A stretch of 64,000 bases of DNA from Sphingobacterium bambusae (lineage in GTDB: Bacteria > Bacteroidota > Bacteroidia > Sphingobacteriales > Sphingobacteriaceae), in NCBI RefSeq assembly GCF_033955345.1, contig NZ_CP138332.1, positions 5,497,553-5,561,552 on the forward strand, given 5' to 3'. This document shows, piece by piece, positions 15,618-24,930 of this stretch. Below the pieces are notes generated by a model. It searched no databases and had not been told where the DNA came from. It worked only from the letters and a program-made list of their open reading frames with translations. The first letter of the stretch is position 1. Every line of letters begins with the position of its first letter. A program made the translations under genes and the position numbers.

Positions 15618-18407
15618 TTATTGAAAATCGAAGTACAGACGATTGATCATATTGGGCGTAGCGCTAAACGTTTTAAAGGTATGCGGCTGCGATTGCGGTC
15701 CCATTTCCTGCGGACCCGAGAATTTCGTGCCCACGGCAGGTATAGCATCCATAAAGGAGATATCCCCTTTCGGATATTTCGGAAAAGTATAATTACGCTG
15801 CCTATCGTACTGCTTTTGTATAGATGGCGTGAACAGCTGTAGCGTGATATCCTCAGCGGAGGAATACACGGAAAAAGGAACGGCCGTGTGCAAGCGCATA
15901 CCATAAAACAGCGAATAATAGCCTTTGAACTCCGGATAGTCCCAATCCTCTCCCGTAATCGCATCATTATACGTCTTCTCCCAGATACCTAAACGACCAC
16001 CCTTCATGCGATTGTTGTACACCCGATAGGGTCCATTTGCCAATAAGGTAGCCCCTTGTACGCCCTGCTCGGGAAAACTAAAGCTGATGCCCGCCATCTC
16101 CATGCGATCGCGCGGCCGATAGTCGTAATCCAATTGCAGTATACCATTGCTTTTCATCGTCCAAGAAAAACGGTAAGCCTCGCCACCACGTGGATAAGCA
16201 TAGCGCACATCGATCCGGATCAGGCTGTCCGAAACCGTGGATGTGAGTCCGGTACAAGTTAGCTGTTCATCGCTGATCAATACCGGACCATTCGAGAGAG
16301 GGATTTCCCCTTTGGCGGTAACAATACCCTGCAACAATCCAGTCGTTTTATGGATGGCTACCGTTGTTTCGCCATGGCGTAGGCGAAACAGGCTATCTGT
16401 CTCGGTCATGACCAGCTTGGCGCCAGCCTTGTCCCGCGCTACCGTAGCACGTTCCGCAAAACGGGCCGGTGTGTTGATCTCGTAACTCCAGGTAAAGAGC
16501 TCTTCGCCATTGGGATCTTCGGCCTTCAGGTAGAGCACATCAAAATCCCTCCAGTTTGCCGGTAATTGTAAACCGAGCATCCCCTTAGCCCCCGGCTCAA
16601 TGGTCGGCGACAGAATCGTATCTTGATAGGTTTCGCCCTCCCTATCTACGGCGTTAAACTTTTTCATGCTGTAGGAGAACCGACATTGGGCGGTATTTGT
16701 AAAATCATACCGGTTTTCTAGCTGTAAGGAGCCGTCCCAACGCGCGGTGATATATTTCTTCTCCATATGTATAGGCGACCAGATCTCCTTAATCGTAAAG
16801 AAGCTGCCTTCCTTTTCCCGAAAAGGACCGACAATACCATCGGCGCCATGGTCTTTATCCGTATCAACAAACCCATCTTTGTCCGTTCGCACAATGCCCT
16901 GATCGGCAAAATCCCAAAGAAACATACCGGCAGATAAGGGATTGGAACGCATCAGATTCCAAAAGTCATCCAGTCCGGCGCCATGCCCGCCATCATACAG
17001 CCCATGTATCAGTTCGGTAGGCATAAAGATATCCCTTCCGTTGAACATATTTTTAATACCGCTATTGTAGGAGATGTAATGTACCGTATTGATTCCCCCA
17101 AATAGCCCAAAAGGATGAATCACCGTTCGCTGCTGTATATCCAAGGTGCCAAAGAGCGGATCCAGATCCAGGTTGAACCCACCTTCATTGCCGTTTGCCC
17201 AAAGCACCACCGAAGGATGGTTGATATCACGCGTCAGCATCTCGGTGAGCAGCGTGGTGCCCACCTCCGTATCATAGGGCGGCGATTGCCAAGCACAAAG
17301 CTCGTTGATGACATATAGCCCCAAGGAATCGCAGAGCTCCAAGAAGTGCTTATCTGGCGGATAATGCGACATGCGCACCGCATTCATGTTCATTTCCTTG
17401 ATCAACATGATATCCTGCAAGCTCTGTTCGCGACTGATTGTTCGCCCCGTGGTGGGCCAAAAGCAATGCCGATTAACACCCTTGAAGCGCATCTTTACCC
17501 CATTGATATACAGGCCGTCGCGCTCCCTGACCTCTACCGTGCGGAAACCAAATCGTTCCATCGTCTGCTGTACGGGCTTGCCGCGCTCGAGCAGCGTAAT
17601 AACCGCGCGATAGAGATGCGGATTTTCGCTGGACCATGGACTGATATCGCTAACAGAAGCATTTGCCAGCAGCCGCTTGCTGGCCGATGCCGCCGCTGTG
17701 GAGGTAAAGGATTTCTTCTTTTCGCCCGTCTGGCTGTCGAAAATATCGACCTGCAGGCTCGCTTGCGCAAGCTCCTTATCCAAGACTACCTCCAAGTTGA
17801 TTTTCCCATCGGCTTTGGCATCGATACCGCTGTAGGCCATATGTGTGTGCGGCACCGCCTCGAGGTAAACCGGTCTGAAAATTCCGCCGAACACCCAAAA
17901 ATCGGCTTCGCGCTCGGCGCTGTTTACGCTGGCATTGGCAGACATCTTGCTGACCTCAACATCCAGTTGATTTTCCTTCTTAAAACTCACCAAGTCGGTG
18001 ATCTCCCGTTTAAACCTGTAAAATGCACCTTGGTGTATTTCTCCGGCTTGCTTGCCATTGACCTCCACCTTGGTATCTGTCATGGAGCCATCAAACACGA
18101 TATAGATCCGCTTATCTTTCCAATGTGCAGGTAGTTTGAAGGAGGTTTTGTATAGCCCCCGTTCCGAGGCCATATCTTTGTCGTGCCCATAGTTGTAAGC
18201 CCCAAAGCCTTCCTGCTCCCAACAGGAAGGAACGTGGATCGTGGTCCACTGACCACTTTGCCGGCCCGCCGTGCAGTAGAACTGCCATACCTTGGCATCT
18301 TCTCGGCTGCTGCCGGATAGCATCATCTTTTCCGTTTGTTGACCCCGCAGGTAGCTGCCTGTCGACAGCAATAAAAGTATAAGTAGATAAAATTGGATAC
18401 GCATCAT
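15618..18407 (-). CDS. Secreted glycoside hydrolase family 2 (beta-galactosidase-like)
   Basis: A 929-residue enzyme with a signal peptide (about 1-22). Order: a jelly-roll sugar-binding domain (VPSCWEQEGFGAYNYG, about 60), an Ig-like domain, then a TIM barrel from about 295 (GVNRHCFWPTTGR; NAVRMSHYPPD). The acid/base Glu lies in WANGNEGGFN (about 404) and the probable nucleophile Glu in PTELIHGL (about 464), with FLWDFADQG later in the barrel. The C-terminal part is a beta-rich domain of the large beta-galactosidase type. It should remove a beta-linked sugar, probably in the periplasm or outside the cell; galactose versus other sugars cannot be decided. It forms an operon with the downstream lipoprotein. 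Confidence 0.88.
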   Translation of the reverse strand: MMRIQFYLLILLLLSTGSYLRGQQTEKMMLSGSSREDAKVWQFYCTAGRQSGQWTTIHVPSCWEQEGFGAYNYGHDKDMASERGLYKTSFKLPAHWKDKRIYIVFDGSMTDTKVEVNGKQAGEIHQGAFYRFKREITDLVSFKKENQLDVEVSKMSANASVNSAEREADFWVFGGIFRPVYLEAVPHTHMAYSGIDAKADGKINLEVVLDKELAQASLQVDIFDSQTGEKKKSFTSTAAASASKRLLANASVSDISPWSSENPHLYRAVITLLERGKPVQQTMERFGFRTVEVRERDGLYINGVKMRFKGVNRHCFWPTTGRTISREQSLQDIMLIKEMNMNAVRMSHYPPDKHFLELCDSLGLYVINELCAWQSPPYDTEVGTTLLTEMLTRDINHPSVVLWANGNEGGFNLDLDPLFGTLDIQQRTVIHPFGLFGGINTVHYISYNSGIKNMFNGRDIFMPTELIHGLYDGGHGAGLDDFWNLMRSNPLSAGMFLWDFADQGIVRTDKDGFVDTDKDHGADGIVGPFREKEGSFFTIKEIWSPIHMEKKYITARWDGSLQLENRYDFTNTAQCRFSYSMKKFNAVDREGETYQDTILSPTIEPGAKGMLGLQLPANWRDFDVLYLKAEDPNGEELFTWSYEINTPARFAERATVARDKAGAKLVMTETDSLFRLRHGETTVAIHKTTGLLQGIVTAKGEIPLSNGPVLISDEQLTCTGLTSTVSDSLIRIDVRYAYPRGGEAYRFSWTMKSNGILQLDYDYRPRDRMEMAGISFSFPEQGVQGATLLANGPYRVYNNRMKGGRLGIWEKTYNDAITGEDWDYPEFKGYYSLFYGMRLHTAVPFSVYSSAEDITLQLFTPSIQKQYDRQRNYTFPKYPKGDISFMDAIPAVGTKFSGPQEMGPQSQPHTFKTFSATPNMINRLYFDFQ

Positions 18408-18825
18408 AAGCTGTTAAGTAGCTTAAATGTAAGCAAAAAACAGACAGAAACATAGTAAAAGAAGAATAGTGGGTGGAGTGGTTTTGTCCATTTTCATACG
18501 CCCCCACCGCTGGCGTTCTAAAACTTCATTCCGCTGGAAGACAAAACAAAACGTTGGTTTGTTTTGTATTTCTATTAGTACGTGTGAATCGATGAAATTT
18601 TACTTCATTTCTTAATCCAGTTAAATTTCTAGCTGATTTGGATGATTTAAATTTGCAAGATAAACTTAATAAAATTAAAGAATTGATATACAAATAACAG
18701 AAGCGTAGAAACAGTACCATCAAATCTAATAAAATCTGATAGTTATCTCCGATAAAGAAATGTCTTTGAAAGGTTAGGAATAACACTATCTCTAACAAAA
18801 TTTTGGTTTAATTTCATCAATTAAT
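18408..18825. other. Intergenic with 10-bp inverted repeat
   Basis: The region lies between divergent GH2 and Crp-type genes. ACAAAACAAA (18541-18550) and TTTGTTTTGT (18558-18567) form a perfect 10-bp inverted repeat with a 7-base loop. A 90-codon leftward frame at 18526-18798 crosses it, but its Phe/Leu/Asn-rich composition looks like chance. I see no supported gene. Confidence 0.45.
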
Positions 18826-19404
18826 ATGTACGAAAAAATTTTAGAAAACGTCACGAAGTGTGTTGAGTTAACACAAGAAGAGATCCAACTGTTTACAGGT
18901 ATTTTGACTCATCGCATCATCCCCAAGAAAACAATATTGCTACGCGAAGGGGAAATTTGTGAGTTTGAAGGCTATATAAATAAGGGTTGTGCTCGAATTT
19001 ATTACATCAATGAAAAAGGAACCGAGGTTACGCTCTCCTTTGCCGTCGAGGATTGGTGGGTAACCGATATTGCCTCATTTAATGACAAAACGCCATCTAG
19101 ATTCTACATCGAAGCTTCCGAAGATACCGAGATGTTCTTACTTACTCCCCACAGTAAAGAAGCGTTACTAACTTTTATTCCGAAATTTGAAAGAGTGTTT
19201 CGTATGCTAGTGCAAAAAAGCCTTTCTAGACTTCAAAATCGACTCGTCTCAACCATTAGTAAAACAGCCACTGAACGTTACTTAGAGTTCATCGAATTAT
19301 ATCCTTCAATCCCGTTACGCGTGCCGCAATACTACATTGCCTCTTACCTCGGTGTATCGCCGGAATTTATTAGCACAATACGAAAACGACTAGCTACAAA
19401 ATAG
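18826..19404 (+). CDS. Crp/Fnr-family transcriptional regulator
   Basis: A 192-residue protein. The cyclic-nucleotide-binding-like barrel spans about 20-115 (LLREGEICEFEGYINKGCAR; SFAVEDWWVTDIASF). The C-terminal winged helix ends VPQYYIASYLGVSPEFISTI, the recognition helix of Crp-type regulators. The cAMP-contact motif of true CRP is not apparent, and there is no Fe-S cysteine cluster. It precedes, by 410 bases and in the same direction, the isochorismatase/amidohydrolase/porin locus, which it may control. Confidence 0.88.
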   Translation: MYEKILENVTKCVELTQEEIQLFTGILTHRIIPKKTILLREGEICEFEGYINKGCARIYYINEKGTEVTLSFAVEDWWVTDIASFNDKTPSRFYIEASEDTEMFLLTPHSKEALLTFIPKFERVFRMLVQKSLSRLQNRLVSTISKTATERYLEFIELYPSIPLRVPQYYIASYLGVSPEFISTIRKRLATK

Positions 19405-19814
19405 GATTAGTGTTTCATATCCCCTCCTTTCTAAGGAAAATTTCTTTGATTTTTCTATTTCTTAAACGAGTTAAATGAAAATGAAAGTTTATTATTCGAT
19501 TTTTGTTGCACTATGAAAAGTAAACACAAAACTATCGGACGATATTTCAATGGAATATCCAAAATAATCATCAAAATTTATATTATAAACTATAGCTATT
19601 AACATATAGTATCACATTTTTATAGCTGGTGTCGACGACTTATAAAAGTATGGGTTGCTTATTCATTATGTTTAGAAAACATCCCAAATAGAAGACGCTT
19701 GTTTAACTGCCTGTTGAAAATTCCCGCTGCAGAGGACAAACAACTAGGGCATCTTGCACAGCTACATTTAACAATAACGGATAAATAACTGAATATCAAA
19801 ACAAACGATTTAAT
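19405..19814. other. Intergenic, no gene seen
   Basis: The 410 AT-rich bases hold many short A/T runs and no convincing open frame, strong hairpin or recognisable promoter. The length suggests regulatory sequence for the hydrolase locus that follows. Confidence 0.45.
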
Positions 19815-20501
19815 ATGAAAAAAGTAATTTTAGCACTCCAATTAGTTTTAGCCTCGAGCATTGCTTTTGCACAGAAGCCAAGTCCAGAAATGTTGGACCC
19901 GAAAAACCATGCTTTGTTACTCATCGATCATGAGGGGCAAATGGCATTCGCGACACACAGCATTTCAACCGTTGAATTGAGAAACAACGTTGGTCTTATC
20001 GCCGGTGCGACAAAGATTTTTAACATCCCCACTGTAGTAACAACGGTTGCCGAAAAATCCTTTGCGGGGCCAGTATTTCCTGAAATTTTAGAATTTTATC
20101 CAAACACAGCGACGTATATAGACCGTACGACAATGAATACTTGGGAGGATATTAATGCACACAAGGCGATCTCTGGAAAAGGCAAAAAGAAGATTGTGAT
20201 GGCAGGTCTTTGGACTAGCGTATGTGTTGTAGGACCCGCTTTGTCTGCTATCAGCGAAGGATATGAGGTTTACATTATTACCGATGCTTGTGGCGATGTA
20301 TCTAAGGATGCGCATGATCATTCCATCGCACGTATGATACAAGCGGGTGCGAAGCCCATTACATCATTACAATACTTACTTGAGTTGCAGCGGGACTGGG
20401 CTAGGCAGGAAACGTATAAGCCGGTAAACGATTTGGTGGTCAGGTTTGGTGGTGCCTATGGCATTGGTGTTCAATATGCCCGCGATATGTTAAAACATTA
20501 A
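19815..20501 (+). CDS. Exported isochorismatase-fold hydrolase
   Basis: A 228-residue protein with a clear signal peptide (about 1-19, cleaved after SIAFA). The rest is an isochorismatase/cysteine-hydrolase fold: Asp in ALLLIDHEGQM (about 38), Lys in the KKKIVMAGLW strand, and the nucleophile Cys137 in LWTSVCVVG. The typical ITDACGDVSKDAHDHSIARM segment of the family follows. Members hydrolyse amides, imides or enol ethers. A periplasmic location is unusual for this fold. It is the first gene of a co-directional set with an amidohydrolase and porin, and is paralogous to the cytoplasmic enzyme at 23886. Confidence 0.87.
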   Translation: MKKVILALQLVLASSIAFAQKPSPEMLDPKNHALLLIDHEGQMAFATHSISTVELRNNVGLIAGATKIFNIPTVVTTVAEKSFAGPVFPEILEFYPNTATYIDRTTMNTWEDINAHKAISGKGKKKIVMAGLWTSVCVVGPALSAISEGYEVYIITDACGDVSKDAHDHSIARMIQAGAKPITSLQYLLELQRDWARQETYKPVNDLVVRFGGAYGIGVQYARDMLKH

Positions 20502-20516
20502 AAAAATTAAACTCGA

Positions 20517-20544
20517 AAAGGCAGGATGAAGAGCGCCTGCCTTT
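20517..20544 (+). terminator. Hairpin after exported isochorismatase gene
   Basis: AAAGGCAGG (20517-20525) and CCTGCCTTT (20536-20544) are perfect 9-bp arms with a 10-base loop. Only a weak T/A tail follows, so it may be a leaky terminator or a stabilising hairpin between the first and second genes of the operon. Confidence 0.55.
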
Positions 20545-20561
20545 AAATTAAGTTAAAGAAA

Positions 20562-22331
20562 ATGAAGACAATCAACGTTATCGCGTTCTACCTGCTGTTT
20601 ACCGTATCGCTCGTAACGCAAGCGCAACAGGCTGATATAATCATCACAAACGGCAAAATATCAACCTTAGATGATCAAAATCCCGAAGTCCAAGCAGTAG
20701 CGATCTCTGGAAATAAAATCCTACAAACGGGGTCTAACAAACAAATGCTATTGCTAAAAGGAGAAAAAACCATTGTTGTAGACGCGCAGAAAAGAAGGGT
20801 TATCCCTGGACTATTTGATAGCCACATGCATGTTATCCGTGCCGGACGTTTTTACAATATGGAGCTTCGCTGGGATGGTGTGACATCTTTAAAACGAGCT
20901 TTGCAAATGCTAAAGGAGCAAGCGGCCAGAACGCCCGAAGGACAATGGATACGTGTTGTAGGCGGCTGGAACGAATATCAGTTTGAAGAGAAAAGACTAC
21001 CCAGCATTGAGGAAATTAACGAAGCGACGGGAGATGTGCCTACCTTTATTCTTTATTTATATGGAAGTGCTTGGTTAAACAAAGCCGGACTTAAAAAACT
21101 GAATATCAATAGCGACACGCCTAACCCGGCGGAAGGACTAATTCAAAAAGATGAGCAAGGGAATCCGACGGGGCTATTGATTGCAGAGCCAAATGCATTT
21201 ATCCTGTATTCCACCTTGGCGAAATTGCCCACACTGACGAAAGACGAAGAGGTAAATTCTACGATCCAGTTTATGACAGAGATGAATAGACTGGGTGTAA
21301 CAGGCGTAATGGATGCTGGCGGAGGTTTTCAAAATTTTCCCGACGATTATAGTATTACCAATGCCTTGAGCGAGCAAGGAAAAATAACAATCAGGTTGCC
21401 TCATTTTTTATTCGCGCAGAAAAAAGGTACAGAATATGAAGATTTCGCCCGTTGGATAGGCATGGTGGAATTACATGCCGAGCGACCGAAAAACAAAGTG
21501 GACTACTATGTTAGCGGTGGCGGTGAGAACATCGTTAGTGACGCGGCTGATTTCGAAAATTTTCTGTTCCCGAGACCAGAACTTTCTCCGATAATGGAAG
21601 TTCAGCTGAAAAGGGTAATCAAAATATTGGTAAACAACCGTTGGCCGTTTCGACTTCACGCAACTTACAACGAAAGTATCAACCGTTTTTTGAATGTGAT
21701 CGAAGAAGTGGATGAGGAAACTCCATTAGAAGGGTTGGTTTGGTTTTTTGACCATGCAGAAACGATAAGCGAAGAAAATTTGCAACGCATCAAAAAATTG
21801 GGTGGTGGTATTGCAATTCAACACCGAATGGCATACCAAGGAGAGAGTTTTATTAAGCGTTATGGAAAAAAACAAGCGCTGACCTCTCCGCCTATTAAAA
21901 GAATGCTTGAACTAGATATCCCTGTAGGATTGGGAACGGATGGGACACGCGTGGCTTCTTATAATCCCTGGGTAGCACTCTATTGGATCACTACGGGTAA
22001 AACAGTAGGTGGCAACCAAGTAATGGCCAACGCAAATACAATAGACAGAACTACCGCGTTAAGATTGGCTACGCATAAAGGCTACGAATTGATTCAAGAA
22101 AGCAATAAGGGCAAAATCAAGAAAGATTTTTTTGCAGATATCATCATTTTGGACGATGATTTTTTTACAACTTCCGATGAGAACATTAAGAAAATTAGTA
22201 GCAAGCTTACGATAGTAGATGGACGTGTGGTTTACGGAGATAATGACTACAAGAATGTATCTCCTCCCCCAATAGAAATCGTCCCGGCTTGGTCGCCCGT
22301 AAAGTATTTCGGAGGCTACCAGCAAAATTAA
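20562..22331 (+). CDS. Exported amidohydrolase (YtcJ/AepA-like)
   Basis: A 589-residue protein with a signal peptide (about 1-22). The metal-dependent amidohydrolase fold starts with a beta domain (IIITNGKISTLDDQNPEVQA) and the metal-binding DSHMHVIRAG motif at about 86. Later come HATYNES (about 367), FDHAETIS (about 397), and GLGTDGTRVASYNPW (about 465) with the catalytic Asp. This layout is that of the YtcJ-like group, which acts on amide, formamide or ester bonds of unknown substrates. The signal peptide suggests periplasmic action. It is flanked by two isochorismatase-fold hydrolases and a porin and probably acts in the same breakdown route. Confidence 0.85.
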   Translation: MKTINVIAFYLLFTVSLVTQAQQADIIITNGKISTLDDQNPEVQAVAISGNKILQTGSNKQMLLLKGEKTIVVDAQKRRVIPGLFDSHMHVIRAGRFYNMELRWDGVTSLKRALQMLKEQAARTPEGQWIRVVGGWNEYQFEEKRLPSIEEINEATGDVPTFILYLYGSAWLNKAGLKKLNINSDTPNPAEGLIQKDEQGNPTGLLIAEPNAFILYSTLAKLPTLTKDEEVNSTIQFMTEMNRLGVTGVMDAGGGFQNFPDDYSITNALSEQGKITIRLPHFLFAQKKGTEYEDFARWIGMVELHAERPKNKVDYYVSGGGENIVSDAADFENFLFPRPELSPIMEVQLKRVIKILVNNRWPFRLHATYNESINRFLNVIEEVDEETPLEGLVWFFDHAETISEENLQRIKKLGGGIAIQHRMAYQGESFIKRYGKKQALTSPPIKRMLELDIPVGLGTDGTRVASYNPWVALYWITTGKTVGGNQVMANANTIDRTTALRLATHKGYELIQESNKGKIKKDFFADIIILDDDFFTTSDENIKKISSKLTIVDGRVVYGDNDYKNVSPPPIEIVPAWSPVKYFGGYQQN

Positions 22332-22442
22332 AATGACAATGATTTCTTTACATTTACGCATTTGGAACCTCCATAATGTTTAAAAGCATATTATCTGTTT
22401 ATCAGAAAAGACCTAGCTAGCTCAGCAATTAAAAGATAAAGG

Positions 22443-23810
22443 ATGAAGCAGGTATTATTAGTATATCTTTTTATGTTGTCCGTAAAGGTGGGTACCATAG
22501 CGCAGCCGTTTAAATTACTGCGCTATGATGAAGACTATTCAACGTTTAAAGATAGCACGAGCACTGCGCACAACAGGATAAAATATATCCAATTGTCTGA
22601 TCAGGCTAACATCTATTTCTCTTTAGGATTCGACATGCGCCAAGAGTTGGATTATGCAGTCAATGAAGATTGGGGCGAGACCGGATTGGGAACAGATATT
22701 TTCTGGTTACAACGCTATAATACGCATGTGGATTTTCACGTGGGAGATCGTTTAAGGTTGTTTGGTCAGTTGCGAAGCGGATTAGAGGATGGTCGTAAAA
22801 ATGGTCCCCGTCGAATTGATGAAGACAAATTGAATGTTCAAAATCTATTCCTAGATATCATCCCCTATAAAAATGCAGACAAGTCACTTACACTACGTCT
22901 AGGTCGCCAAGAGATGCAGTATGGAAGCGGTCGCCTTGTGGACGTCCGAAATGGGCCCAATTTGCGTCTGTATTTTGATGGTATCAAAACAGCATATCAT
23001 TCTCCTAGGCTGAAAGTAGATGCATTTGTTTTAGCTGACAGCAAAGTGAATTTCGGTGTTTTTGACAACGTCTCTAATCGAAAGCCTAACCTTTGGGGAA
23101 CCTACAGCACCTTCGGCAACGCGCACAGCATGAACGTCGACCTCTATTATTTAGGCATTGATCGCGCCAATGCCACTTATGATGATGGTGTAGGAAACGA
23201 ACTACGACACACGGTAGGTGCCAGATTCTGGCGCAACAAAAAGGGCTTCAGCTATAACTTTGAAGGCGCCTACCAGTTCGGGAATTTTGGCAACCGTGAT
23301 ATAAGTGCTTGGACTTGCTCTGCAGAAATCAGCTTTTCCTTTGATAACATACAAGGTGCGCCCGTCGTAAAATTACGCCACGACTACATATCGGGCGATA
23401 AGACAAAAGGTGACGACCGCCTTGGAACATTTAACCCATTGTATCCCAAAGGTGGCTACTTTGGGTTCAACCCGCAGGTAGGTCCAGCGAATCTGATAGA
23501 TCTCCATCCATCTATACTTTGGAAGCTGATCGATAATGTAGCTGTTGACTTTAATGTGGTGCTTAATTGGCGCTATGCCCATCAGGACGGAATTTATGGA
23601 CCTAACGGATTGTTCGTTTTATCATCCTCGGGATCGTCCGAAAGCTTTATCGGTACAGCCTATCTCACCAGCGTTTCATGGGATATCAATAGCTTTTTGA
23701 ATTTCAATACCGGCTTGCAATATTTCAAAACAGGAAATTTCATAGACGATGTGGTCAAACAGCACAAAGACGGATTTTTTGTGGGCTCGGTACTAGAATT
23801 TACATTTTAA
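22443..23810 (+). CDS. Alginate-export-type outer-membrane porin
   Basis: A 455-residue protein with a signal peptide (about 1-20). The rest is made of alternating amphipathic beta strands with aromatic girdles. It resembles the alginate_exp family in the segments DRLRLFGQLRSGLEDG (about 99), LTLRLGRQEMQYGSGRLVDV (about 153) and PNLRLYFDGIKTAYHSP (about 178), and it ends with a C-terminal strand in Phe (VGSVLEFTF) as needed for outer-membrane assembly. It would let small polar solutes cross the outer membrane; true alginate transport is not implied. It lies between the exported amidohydrolase and the cytoplasmic isochorismatase. Confidence 0.85.
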   Translation: MKQVLLVYLFMLSVKVGTIAQPFKLLRYDEDYSTFKDSTSTAHNRIKYIQLSDQANIYFSLGFDMRQELDYAVNEDWGETGLGTDIFWLQRYNTHVDFHVGDRLRLFGQLRSGLEDGRKNGPRRIDEDKLNVQNLFLDIIPYKNADKSLTLRLGRQEMQYGSGRLVDVRNGPNLRLYFDGIKTAYHSPRLKVDAFVLADSKVNFGVFDNVSNRKPNLWGTYSTFGNAHSMNVDLYYLGIDRANATYDDGVGNELRHTVGARFWRNKKGFSYNFEGAYQFGNFGNRDISAWTCSAEISFSFDNIQGAPVVKLRHDYISGDKTKGDDRLGTFNPLYPKGGYFGFNPQVGPANLIDLHPSILWKLIDNVAVDFNVVLNWRYAHQDGIYGPNGLFVLSSSGSSESFIGTAYLTSVSWDINSFLNFNTGLQYFKTGNFIDDVVKQHKDGFFVGSVLEFTF

Positions 23811-23885
23811 TCGATATGAAAATACATTTAATAGTTTAGATCACCTCGCTATACAAATATTTATCAACTACAATTTTTCAATTCC

Positions 23886-24518
23886 ATGAGCAGCATTCAA
23901 CCAATCAGAGATACTAAAACGGATCACCTCCTTACACCAGAAAATTCGGCACTTATCCTTATCGATTATCAGCCACTGCAGGTAAATTCCGTCCGATCAA
24001 TGGATCACGAAACGCTTGTAAAAAACATCGTAACCGTTTGCAAGCTGGCAAAGGGATTTAATGTTCCCATCGTCCTGACAACTGTAAATGTCGAGAGCGG
24101 TATTAATAAGCCTACGTTAAAGCACATAAAATCCATATTATCAGACATTCCAGAACTAGATCGTACTTCTGTGAATTCTTGGGAAGACAAGGAGTTTCAA
24201 GAAGCCGTAAAGGCTCTAGACAGAAAGAAGCTAGTTATATGTGCCTTGTGGACGGAAGTTTGTTTAGCATTTCCAGCACTGGATTTAATAAAAGAAGGAT
24301 ATGAAATATATACACTCGTGGACGCTATAGGCGGGACATCAACCATCGCTCACGAAACGGCACTGCGTAGAATGGAACAAGCGGGCGTCCAACTATCATC
24401 GGTTACTCAATATGCGTGCGAGTTGCAAAGAGACTGGAATCGTCTGGATACCAAACCCGTATTTTTTGACGGCTTGATGGAGAACGGTTCTTTTTTTGTT
24501 GAAACGCTACGTTGGTAA
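23886..24518 (+). CDS. Cytoplasmic isochorismatase-fold hydrolase
   Basis: A 210-residue protein without a signal peptide. The fold is shown by NSALILIDYQPLQV (catalytic Asp, about 27), the DRKKLVICALW strand with the catalytic Lys, and Cys126 in LWTEVCLAF. YTLVDAIGGTSTIAHETAL is the usual C-terminal family segment. It is close in layout to the exported enzyme at 19815 (both have LQRDW near the end), so the two are probably paralogues working in different compartments. It is the last gene of the locus; a terminator-like repeat follows at 24702. Confidence 0.88.
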   Translation: MSSIQPIRDTKTDHLLTPENSALILIDYQPLQVNSVRSMDHETLVKNIVTVCKLAKGFNVPIVLTTVNVESGINKPTLKHIKSILSDIPELDRTSVNSWEDKEFQEAVKALDRKKLVICALWTEVCLAFPALDLIKEGYEIYTLVDAIGGTSTIAHETALRRMEQAGVQLSSVTQYACELQRDWNRLDTKPVFFDGLMENGSFFVETLRW

Positions 24519-24930
24519 AATAGGCTTTTTGCAATTCTTACGGCAACTCGATTGTATGTCTCTTCAAAGACAAATCAAGGAACCCCTGTTTTACTGAGAA
24601 AAAACGGCAAGAATGGGTAAGAAAGTTTCGTTATCACCGGTATCTCTTGTGTAAGGATATCGGATTATTAAAAGATTAGGTTTATAGTTTTTCTTCAAAC
24701 TAGGTGCTTTCAACCATTATTCCGCGCTCGGAAAACGGATGAAGCACCTTTTTACAAACTTTACCCTTACAACGAAGGAGAAACATTTCTTTATGCAGTT
24801 ATTCCATCGGAAATCAAACTGCTATTTTGTATTGCACGCGGAAAATTAAAATTTGATACGGATCGACAAAACATTGAACGGTTTTTAAGCAAGGTATTCC
24901 CGACATTTGGATATACCAAAAATCTAATCG
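24519..24930. other. Intergenic with terminator and possible gene remnant
   Basis: After the isochorismatase gene comes about 150 bases with nothing recognisable, then a terminator-like repeat (24702-24753). From about 24756 to 24941 one plus frame reads like protein (IARGKLKFDTDRQNIERF) and ends in a stop overlapping the start of the GH105 gene. It has no start codon, so it may be the tail of a lost gene. No homologue is recognised. Confidence 0.35.
24702..24753 (+). terminator. Terminator-like inverted repeat
   Basis: AGGTGCTT (24702-24709) and AAGCACCT (24742-24749) are perfect 8-bp arms followed by a T-run. The 32-base loop is long, so it is a moderate candidate to end the hydrolase/porin operon. 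Confidence 0.5.

Noticed and set aside
17346..18134. 262-codon plus-strand frame inside the GH2 gene
   Set aside because: It is antisense to a well-supported glycosidase gene; such long shadows are common in GC-richer genes.
18526..18798. 90-codon leftward gene upstream of the Crp-type regulator
   Set aside because: The composition (Phe, Leu, Asn, Arg runs) and the AT-rich region suggest chance; the frame crosses a perfect 10-bp inverted repeat.
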